Below are positions 1-5,095 of a stretch of DNA of 6,608 nucleotides, one piece after another. How positions within the stretch are numbered: position 1 is the stretch's first letter; each line of letters opens with the position of its first letter. Under the pieces are notes generated by a model. It did not search any database. It was not told the origin of the DNA and worked only from the letters and a program-made list of their open reading frames with translations. Made by a program: the position numbers and the translations under genes. This stretch comes from Bacteroidota bacterium (GTDB lineage Bacteria > Bacteroidota > Bacteroidia > Cytophagales > Cyclobacteriaceae), in contig JAEZBX010000347.1 in NCBI GenBank assembly GCA_023412765.1, positions 1 through 6,608 on the forward strand, given 5' to 3'.

Positions 1-172
1 ACAAACCATGGAACAAATTCCTTTGCAAAGTCCAATTATTGGACAACTTATTCAAGACGGCGAGATTGCGCTGGTAGGTGGCTTGTACAATGTTGAAACC
101 GGCGTTGTGGAATTTTATGATAATGAAATTGTTGGCGGCAAAAAGGTTAAAGAAAAGATCGAGTCGCTTTAA
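1..172 (+). CDS. Carbonic anhydrase (beta class), C-terminal fragment
   Basis: The reading frame enters from the left edge (first full codon at 2) and ends at TAA 170-172, giving the last 56 residues of a protein. The fragment contains SPIIGQLIQDGEIALVGG followed by LYNVETGVVEFYD, which matches the usual C-terminal end of bacterial beta-carbonic anhydrases: a helix starting Ser-Pro-Ile, then a G-x-I-x-(I/L)-V-G-G strand, a Tyr-x-(V/I)-x-T-G turn and a final strand. These enzymes interconvert CO2 and bicarbonate in the cytoplasm. The zinc-binding Cys/His residues lie upstream of the window and cannot be checked. The closing KKVKEKIESL tail is a normal end, so the 3' end looks intact. The following relic begins 3 bp later on the same strand. 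Family call is fairly secure from the motif; subclass and intactness of the 5' part are unknown. Confidence 0.82.
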   Translation, partial: QTMEQIPLQSPIIGQLIQDGEIALVGGLYNVETGVVEFYDNEIVGGKKVKEKIESL

Positions 173-175
173 CAG

Positions 176-645
176 ATGAAAGATCCACTTGAAATTATTG
201 TTGTCATCATCGGGATCACGATATCTTTTTCAATCAGTAGCTATTAGGAGAATTCATCCAATGATAAGCTTGCTCGCATTTATCTTGTCGCATTGAGAGA
301 AGATATTGCGTCAGACATTCACGCCTTGAATTCAGCAATTCAACAAACCGAAAGTATCCTTGTTAGACGCGCTTTATTTGCACAGGATACCAGGAACATT
401 TTGACAAAGAAAGATTTCGAACCGTTGCAATCATTGGCCCCTACATTTTAAAAGAAATACCGCTAACTGACTCGCAACAATCGTCTGCCTTCGACCAATT
501 AGACACTAACGCTATTCTCAGAAGTTTCGAATTTACAAACAAATTTGCGCTAAGATTGAACAATCGAACTGAGCTGCTTGAAAGTTATCAGGACATACTC
601 AGGATTGCTCATAAAATTGAAGGATTGATCCAACAAAATCTTTGA
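176..645 (+). pseudogene. Decayed membrane-anchored protein, DUF6090-like (TAG stop plus frameshift)
   Basis: From ATG 176 the frame encodes a short head and a hydrophobic segment (EIIVVIIGITISFSI), then meets TAG at 245-247. The same frame continues past the stop with a protein-like sequence (ENSSNDKLARIYLVALREDI) until TAA 449-451. A second frame, open from 367, then carries on to TGA 643-645 (for example TVAIIGPYILKEIP, later LRLNNRTELLESYQDILR). The frame change fits a one-base deletion somewhere in 367-451. Joined together, the pieces give about 155 residues: one N-terminal membrane helix, a Glu-Asn motif just after it, a 'YLxxLREDI' helix and a mostly helical tail. That plan resembles the DUF6090 family of Bacteroidota inner-membrane proteins, whose function is unknown. 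The match is from memory of the family pattern, so the name is tentative. Two independent lesions argue for a real pseudogene over a single sequencing error. Confidence 0.6.
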
Positions 646-954
646 CTTCTAACCTCGGGGCGGGAAAATCGCATCGTCTATCGTTCGCTCCGGTTTTTAA
701 ACATCGAGTTCAGCTGTCGGAAGCTTACTCCTCCCCAGGTAAGGTTCGCCTTATTTTCTGAATATCGTCCTTGCGTGATAGGATGGCAACCCCACAGCGA
801 GGCGTATGTTTGGCGCACCCATTTCATTCACCGAAAGCTCAAGGCTGACGTAAGTCAGCATCGCGCATGACCAATTATCATTTTTTGAGAATGAGCAATA
901 AATGAAATTGATGATTCGATAATGGCGTGATAGAACACGGAACCTTGAAGGAAT
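646..954. other. Gene-poor spacer of about 310 bp, GC-enriched
   Basis: I see no convincing gene here. By hand count GC is about 50% over 661-840, compared with about 43% in a sampled stretch of the DUF3570 gene. The stretch carries a perfect 6-bp inverted repeat (844-859) and an imperfect one (CCAATTATC at 871-879 against GATAATGG at 918-925). On the minus strand 678-827 there is an uninterrupted 49-codon ORF starting ATG-AAA-TGG, with no recognisable family. No clear Bacteroidota promoter (TTTG, about 19 bp, TAnnTTTG) could be placed, although the promoter of the downstream operon must lie in or before this stretch. It could be a dispersed intergenic repeat, a small RNA locus or the remains of a mobile element; the sequence alone does not decide. 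Confidence 0.5.
844..859. repeat. Perfect 6-bp inverted repeat (GCTGAC / GTCAGC)
   Basis: GCTGAC at 844-849 and GTCAGC at 854-859 are exact reverse complements separated by GTAA. The hairpin would have a 6-bp stem and a 4-nt loop. No T-run follows it (the next bases are ATCGCGCATG), so it does not look like an intrinsic terminator. It lies about 95 bp upstream of the first operon gene, so a dimeric regulator site or an RNA hairpin are both possible. The repeat is seen directly; its role is unknown. Confidence 0.4.
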
Positions 955-1455
955 ATGAACTACGATGAGATAGAAACAGTGACCATCGCATACATTACCT
1001 CTAATATTGCTGGGTTGATATTGCTATGGGTGGCGTACAAAAATACGAAACTTGCCAGGCTGCTCTTTGCAATATTGTTTGCCTGGGCCAGCTGGGTGAA
1101 CCTGACCACCGCGCGGAGCACTCCTGAAATGTATCTGGAGTACGGTAAAACATCGGTGGAGATATACGCCGCTTTTATCAATGGTTGGTTCCAAGAGAAT
1201 GTTAAACCGTTTGTTACGGTGATTGCTGTCCTACAGGGATTGATAGCCATAGGGATGCTGTTGTTTGGACGATGGGTTTTATTAGCGGGAATTGGCGCAA
1301 TTGTATTTTTGATGGCTATTGCTCCACTTGGGCTATACGCAGCTTTTCCATTCTCGATCACAGTTTCGATTGCTGCAATTCTGATAATAAGAACGGATGA
1401 CAGACACTTTTTGCGAACGGCCTTAATTAGAAAACATTCTCCAGTGTCTGATTGA
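955..1455 (+). CDS. Multi-pass membrane protein, function unknown
   Basis: This is a 166-residue protein with no recognised catalytic motif. Hydrophobic segments at about residues 9-28, 33-53, 86-104, 107-130 and 131-146 suggest four or five membrane spans. A polar loop at about 54-85, containing RSTPEMYLEYGKT, separates the second and third. The C-terminus is short and basic (RTDDRHFLRTALIRKH), so it is probably cytoplasmic. The start is well fixed: an in-frame TGA lies at 946-948, and an AAGGA at 948-952 sits just upstream, unusually close to the ATG. The overall shape recalls small DoxX/MauE-like membrane proteins, but I cannot show that motif and do not assign it. It is the first gene of the string and is followed with almost no gap by the small ORF and DUF3570 gene, which suggests a membrane component of the same system. 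A real gene is very likely; its role is unknown. Confidence 0.8.
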   Translation: MNYDEIETVTIAYITSNIAGLILLWVAYKNTKLARLLFAILFAWASWVNLTTARSTPEMYLEYGKTSVEIYAAFINGWFQENVKPFVTVIAVLQGLIAIGMLLFGRWVLLAGIGAIVFLMAIAPLGLYAAFPFSITVSIAAILIIRTDDRHFLRTALIRKHSPVSD

Positions 1456-1466
1456 TTGAATATTCC

Positions 1467-1634
1467 ATGGAGCTAGCATTCTTTAAAAGTTTTATGGGTG
1501 TACGAAACGAATTGGGGATAATCTTGAAGGGCATGTTTCAGTCCTATCAAGATCAATTCTCATTAGTCATGCAGGAAATTCAGAATTTATTCAGGAAGTT
1601 TTGCGGAATTGCGAATGAAATTACAGTATGTTAA
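1467..1634 (+). CDS. Possible small ORF, 55 residues, unknown
   Basis: This open frame lies in the 172-bp gap between the membrane protein and the DUF3570 gene. From ATG 1467 it encodes 55 residues (starting MELAFFKSF); a TTG at 1452 would add five residues and overlap the previous stop. It ends at TAA 1632-1634, overlapping the next ATG at 1628 by 7 bp. The product would be a helical, amphipathic peptide with two cysteines (FCGIANEITVC at the end), no signal peptide and no clear membrane span. I see no Shine-Dalgarno sequence, and I do not recognise the protein. The overlap with the next gene would allow translational coupling, which is the main argument for it being real. The alternative is that 1456-1627 is simply an untranslated spacer or holds an internal promoter. 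Confidence 0.3.
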   Translation: MELAFFKSFMGVRNELGIILKGMFQSYQDQFSLVMQEIQNLFRKFCGIANEITVC

Positions 1635-2806
1635 GGATATCTATTGCGGCTGTGGGTATTTTTCTAAGTACTCTTATTAGCTTCTCGCAGACGCCCGAAG
1701 ATTCTTCTTCCTATAAGAACAGGAAACTAAGGGTTGAAGAAGTCAATTTTGTTTCAAGTTACTATCAGCAGGATGGAAACAACTCTGCGGTTACAGGTGG
1801 AATCGGTTCTGAGCATCTTACAGACTTCGCTACGACAACCGATGTTAGACTTTCACGCTATGATCTGAAACTGCGAAAGCACGTTCTTAACTTCGAACTT
1901 GGTTTCGACTCTTACTCTTCAGCATCCTCCGACAAAATTGATCCAAGCACTATTTCATCTGCTTCCTCTGCCGATAACAGGTTTTATCCGTCTATAATGT
2001 ATTCAATTTCCAATGAACAAACCGGTTCAACGGTAAGCATTCTTGGCTCGGTGTCAGCCGAATATGATTATTTGTCAAAAGGACTCGGTCTCGGTTGGTC
2101 GAAACTTTCCAAAGACAAAAACCGTGAGTTTAGCGCGAAAGGTCAAGTGTACCTGGATACGTGGTCTGTGATTCTACCTATAGAATTAAGAGGAAGCGAA
2201 GGTACCAACAAAAAGCCACGGAATTCTTACAGCGCTTCTTTCACATTAAGTCAGGTGCTTAATAAGAGATTACAGGTGTTATTTCTTGCAGACGTTGCTT
2301 ACCAGGAGGGACAACTTGCTACGCTTTTTCATAGGACATATTTTACAGATAAAACCCATCGAATCGAAAAGCTGCCGGACACGCGCCTAAAAATTCCGTT
2401 GGGTATCCGATTAAATTACTTTTTCGGCGACCGTATTATTGCCAGAACCTTCTATCGATATTATCGTGATAGCTGGGGCATGAGCGCACATACTGTTGAG
2501 TTGGAGACCCCTGTAAAGATTACTCCGTTCATTTCGCTTAGCCCGTTCTACCGCTACAATAACCAGCATGGCATAAAATATTTTAAAGGCTATGGTCAGC
2601 ATTCAACGAGCGAGGAATTTTATACGAGTGACTATGATTTGTCCGACCTTACTAGCATCATGATCGGGATGGGATTAAGGTATGCACCGCCCGGTGGTGT
2701 TCTGAAACTTACAAGATTCAACGCATTGGAAGTCCGATATGCTCATTACGAGCGCTCGACTGGACTGAACGCTGAAATTATTTCATTGCTTGCAAAATTT
2801 AAATGA
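1628..2806 (+). CDS. DUF3570 family outer-membrane beta-barrel protein
   Basis: The 392-residue protein begins with a Sec signal peptide (hydrophobic stretch about residues 5-18, likely cut after SFS at 20). The mature part is rich in alternating, Tyr/Ser/Arg-containing strands typical of an outer-membrane barrel: the signature near the start (EEVNFVSSYYQQDGNNSAVTG), an SSASSDKIDPSTISSASS stretch, and repeated strand-like segments ending near EVRYAHYERS. This combination and the length fit the DUF3570 family, found in Bacteroidota and Proteobacteria with no established biochemical function. The ending LLAKFK has Phe next to last, where most barrels end in an aromatic residue. There is no Shine-Dalgarno in front of ATG 1628. 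The stop is 4 bp before the thioredoxin ATG. Its constant neighbours in this type of operon (thioredoxin, ApbE, DUF4266) suggest it is the outer-membrane partner of their product. Confidence 0.9.
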   Translation: MLRISIAAVGIFLSTLISFSQTPEDSSSYKNRKLRVEEVNFVSSYYQQDGNNSAVTGGIGSEHLTDFATTTDVRLSRYDLKLRKHVLNFELGFDSYSSASSDKIDPSTISSASSADNRFYPSIMYSISNEQTGSTVSILGSVSAEYDYLSKGLGLGWSKLSKDKNREFSAKGQVYLDTWSVILPIELRGSEGTNKKPRNSYSASFTLSQVLNKRLQVLFLADVAYQEGQLATLFHRTYFTDKTHRIEKLPDTRLKIPLGIRLNYFFGDRIIARTFYRYYRDSWGMSAHTVELETPVKITPFISLSPFYRYNNQHGIKYFKGYGQHSTSEEFYTSDYDLSDLTSIMIGMGLRYAPPGGVLKLTRFNALEVRYAHYERSTGLNAEIISLLAKFK

Positions 2807-2810
2807 TACT

Positions 2811-3242
2811 ATGAGACTTTCATTAATCCTATGTATGCTTTTTACCGTCGGCCAAAGCGAATGGCTTACGGATTTCGATGCGGCAAAAACTTTGGCTGTG
2901 AAAGAAAAAAAGTACATACTCTTGAATTTTTCAGGTTCTGATTGGTGCGCCCCATGTATCAAAATGAAAACCGAAGTTTTTGAAACACAACCTTTCTTAT
3001 CTGTGGCGGAAAAGCATCTGGTGTTGGTTCGCGCGGATTTTCCGAGATCAAAAAAGAAGCAGCTATCGAAGGATCAAACGCAGCGCAATGAAGCGCTTGC
3101 CGAACGATATAATCCTACTGGCAAGTTTCCGCTGACGTTGTTGCTTGATTCAAACGGTAGGCCAATAAAGGAATGGGATGGATATGTTTTTGGCACCCAG
3201 GATAAATTCATGGCAGAACTAAATAAAGTCATTTCCAGGTAA
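2811..3242 (+). CDS. Exported thioredoxin-fold protein (WCAPC)
   Basis: This 143-residue protein has an N-terminal hydrophobic segment (residues 3-14, MRLSLILCMLFTVG) that looks like a signal peptide or membrane anchor, so it probably works in the periplasm. The thioredoxin fold is clear: a strand YILLNFSGSDWCAPC with redox cysteines at 46 and 49, the following helix, and the cis-proline segment GKFPLTLLLD with Pro 107. The SGSDWC(A/P)xCxxMxxEVF pattern places it in the thioredoxin_7/thiol:disulfide interchange group, not the cytoplasmic TrxA type. A Lys-rich loop (RSKKKQLSKDQTQRN, about 79-93) is inserted between the two halves. A TTG start at 2790 is possible but would overlap the DUF3570 end; ATG 2811 gives a sensible signal peptide 4 bp after that stop. 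Its neighbours suggest that it handles a disulfide in the small Cys-tailed lipoprotein or in ApbE's target. Confidence 0.9.
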   Translation: MRLSLILCMLFTVGQSEWLTDFDAAKTLAVKEKKYILLNFSGSDWCAPCIKMKTEVFETQPFLSVAEKHLVLVRADFPRSKKKQLSKDQTQRNEALAERYNPTGKFPLTLLLDSNGRPIKEWDGYVFGTQDKFMAELNKVISR

Positions 3243-3244
3243 CA

Positions 3245-4186
3245 ATGATAGAGACAATGACGAAATTGTTTCGGCGAGATCTCAAACTAATGGGAAACCG
3301 TTTTGAGTTTGCCGTTGTAGGAGAGGATGAGGAGTGGGCGAACTCGCGCATTCAGGAAGGTGTCAATGAAGTTCAACGAATAGAAAAATTGCTGACAACC
3401 TATAGTGACTCAAGCCAAACCTATCAGATCAATGAGAATGCAGGACAAAAGCCTGTAAAAGTGGATTGGGAAGTATTTCATTTAATCGAACGATCACTAC
3501 GAGTTTCTGCGTTAACACAAGGTGCTTTTGATATCACTTATGGTTCTATCGATAAAAGTCTCTGGAATTTCGATAAGAATATAACCTCCTTACCTGACGC
3601 GGAGACTGCTCAAAAAATGGTGCGCCTTATCAATTTTCGAAATGTGATATTGGATAGACAAAATCAAACCGTTTTTCTAAAGGATAAAGGGATGCGAATA
3701 GGTTTCGGAGGGATTGGTAAAGGCTATGCCGCCGACCGCGCAAAAAGCGTGATGAAACTCGCTGGAGTTGAAAGCGGGATCGTCAATGCAGCAGGTGATC
3801 TTACTGTCTGGGGTACTCAGCCGAATGGAAAGGAATGGACGATCGGGATTGCTGATCCAACAAGAAAACATTTCCCATTTGGCTCTTTGACGCTCACCAA
3901 TATGTCAGTCGCAACTTCAGGTAACTACGAAAAATATGCCATCATAGACGGTGTCAAATATTCTCATACTATCAATCCAAAGACCGGATATCCGGTAAGC
4001 GGCATTAAAAGCGTGACAATTATTTGCAGCAGCGCCGAAATTTCAGATGCCATGGCTACACCCGTTATGGTTATGGGTATCAGGGCGGGTCTTCATTTAA
4101 TTGATCAGATGAAGGCAATAGCCTGTATCGTTATTGATGACAATGATAAGATGCACACCTCCAAAAATATTAACCTGACTAAGTGA
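3245..4186 (+). CDS. apbE: ApbE family FAD:protein FMN transferase
   Basis: ApbE enzymes move FMN from FAD onto a Ser/Thr of a target protein, using Mg2+. The 313-residue sequence carries the family's landmarks in order: LMGNRFEF (15-22), the EKLLTTYSDSSQTYQIN region (47-63), GAFDITYG (93-100), GFGGIGKGYAADRA (153-166), VNAAGD (180-185), TSGNYEKY (224-231), SHTINPKTGYP (240-250) and DAMATPVMVMG (268-278). Asp 268 and Thr 272 match the usual metal-binding pair. The length is normal for a domain-only member. Unlike many ApbE proteins it has no signal peptide or lipobox: the N-terminus is MIETMTKLFRRDLK. It therefore probably acts in the cytoplasm, although its neighbours are exported. The start is 2 bp after the thioredoxin stop; an internal ATG at 3257 (residue 5) is the alternative. 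The gene overlaps the next one by one base (TGATG), indicating coupled translation with the DUF4266 gene. Confidence 0.94.
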   Translation: MIETMTKLFRRDLKLMGNRFEFAVVGEDEEWANSRIQEGVNEVQRIEKLLTTYSDSSQTYQINENAGQKPVKVDWEVFHLIERSLRVSALTQGAFDITYGSIDKSLWNFDKNITSLPDAETAQKMVRLINFRNVILDRQNQTVFLKDKGMRIGFGGIGKGYAADRAKSVMKLAGVESGIVNAAGDLTVWGTQPNGKEWTIGIADPTRKHFPFGSLTLTNMSVATSGNYEKYAIIDGVKYSHTINPKTGYPVSGIKSVTIICSSAEISDAMATPVMVMGIRAGLHLIDQMKAIACIVIDDNDKMHTSKNINLTK

Positions 4187-4404
4187 TGATGAAGATCAAG
4201 GGTGTATTTATTTTTTTCTTATTGTTTTTGGCGATGGAAAGCTGTTCCCCAGTAAAGGAATACCAGAAAATGTATCTCAACGATTCGGAAATGGAACTAG
4301 GTGCTCGGAAAACACAAAAATTCGAAACGAGTTTTCAGCTTTATCGCGAAGGTGCTTCTGGAGCAAATGGTGGTAAAACCGGCGGCGGATGCGGATGTAA
4401 TTGA
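4186..4404 (+). CDS. DUF4266 small lipoprotein with Gly/Cys C-terminal tail
   Basis: From ATG 4186 the product is 72 residues; the next codon is also ATG, so 4189 is equally possible. A hydrophobic leader (VFIFFLLFLAMES) ends at a Cys at residue 20, consistent with a relaxed Bacteroidota lipobox, so the protein is probably a lipoprotein. After a short charged section (KEYQKMYLNDSEMELGARK) the tail reads FETSFQLYREGASGANGG, then KTGGGCGCN at the very C-terminus, leaving only about 52 mature residues. The REG(A/S)SG plus terminal GGGCGCN pattern is what I recall as the hallmark of DUF4266, a small family that travels with DUF3570 and ApbE genes. The function is not known. The two tail cysteines (CGC) could bind a metal, form a disulfide or be modified. 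The gene overlaps the ApbE stop by one base and precedes the response regulator by 16 bp. Confidence 0.85.
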   Translation: MMKIKGVFIFFLLFLAMESCSPVKEYQKMYLNDSEMELGARKTQKFETSFQLYREGASGANGGKTGGGCGCN

Positions 4405-4420
4405 CATATAAACGAGGCAA

Positions 4421-5095
4421 ATGAAAGTGCTTATCATAGAAGATGAACTGGAGATGTCCAAAAGCATTATCCAATACCTTCGGCAAGAAAGTTATGTTTG
4501 TGAGGTTGCTTCAACTGTAGACCAAGCCGAAGAAAAAATAATGCTTCATGACTACGACTGTATCTTGTTGGATATCACACTGCCCGATGGCAATGGATTG
4601 TCAATATTGGAAAAACTAAAAAAGGAGGGGAAGTTAGAGGGTGTAATTATAATCTCGGCGAAGAATTCGATTGACGATAAAATCAAAGGTCTTAATCTTG
4701 GCGCGGATGATTACTTACCAAAACCTTTTCACCTTTCTGAATTGGGAGCCCGTGTATCAGCCGTTATCAGGAGGAAGCGTTTTAATGGAAATAACCTAAT
4801 CAAAAATCGTGAGATTGTGGTCGATCTTTTGGGTAAATCCGTCACAGTAAACGGAAACCCAATAGATCTCACGCGAAAGGAGTATGACTTGCTCATATTT
4901 CTTATGGCAAACAAAAACAGAGTAGTTACTAAGAATGCAATCGCTGAACATCTGTCTGGTGATGAAGCTGAGGTCTTCGATAATTTCGATTTCATCTACG
5001 CCCACATGAAAAATCTCAAGAAAAAATTGTCGGAATCATCCTCTACCGATTACATCAAAACAATTTATGGTCTTGGCTACAAGCTTGAAGGATGA
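4421..5095 (+). CDS. Response regulator, OmpR/PhoB family
   Basis: This 224-residue transcription factor is the output half of the two-component pair with the kinase that follows. The receiver domain (about 1-115) shows the acidic pair Glu 7/Asp 8, phospho-acceptor Asp 51 in ILLDITLPDGNG, the switch Ser 79 in IIISAKNS, and Lys 101 in YLPKPF. The C-terminal winged-helix DNA-binding domain (about 125-224) has the LTRKEYDLLIFLMAN helix and ends with the usual wing strand TIYGLGYKLEG. Length and architecture are normal and all key residues are present. It starts 16 bp after the DUF4266 stop, with only a weak GAGG at 4414-4417. No terminator lies in between, so it is probably co-transcribed with the redox genes. 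Its stop overlaps the kinase start by ATGA. Targets are unknown; autoregulation of this operon is the obvious guess. Confidence 0.95.
   Translation: MKVLIIEDELEMSKSIIQYLRQESYVCEVASTVDQAEEKIMLHDYDCILLDITLPDGNGLSILEKLKKEGKLEGVIIISAKNSIDDKIKGLNLGADDYLPKPFHLSELGARVSAVIRRKRFNGNNLIKNREIVVDLLGKSVTVNGNPIDLTRKEYDLLIFLMANKNRVVTKNAIAEHLSGDEAEVFDNFDFIYAHMKNLKKKLSESSSTDYIKTIYGLGYKLEG

Noticed and set aside
245..247. TAG read as a recoded amino acid (for example pyrrolysine) in the 176-645 gene
   Set aside because: The gene also has a downstream frameshift, and nothing else in the window suggests recoding; ordinary decay explains both.
844..870. Inverted repeat as an intrinsic terminator for the upstream genes
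   Set aside because: The stem is only 6 bp and no T-run follows it.
960..1361. Long minus-strand open frame of 133 codons under the first membrane protein
   Set aside because: It is fully antisense to a protein with clear membrane spans and a good start. The antisense translation shows no domain and has a composition expected from the complement of a hydrophobic gene.
1489..1526. Possible Bacteroidota promoter (TTTATG, then TAATCTTG at 1519-1526) before the DUF3570 gene
   Set aside because: The -7 element has a mismatch (TAnnCTTG) and the upstream element is not a TTTG, so it is no better than chance.
4729..5005. Two minus-strand open frames of 88 and 69 codons inside the response regulator
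   Set aside because: They are shadows of the conserved DNA-binding domain; neither shows a recognisable motif.
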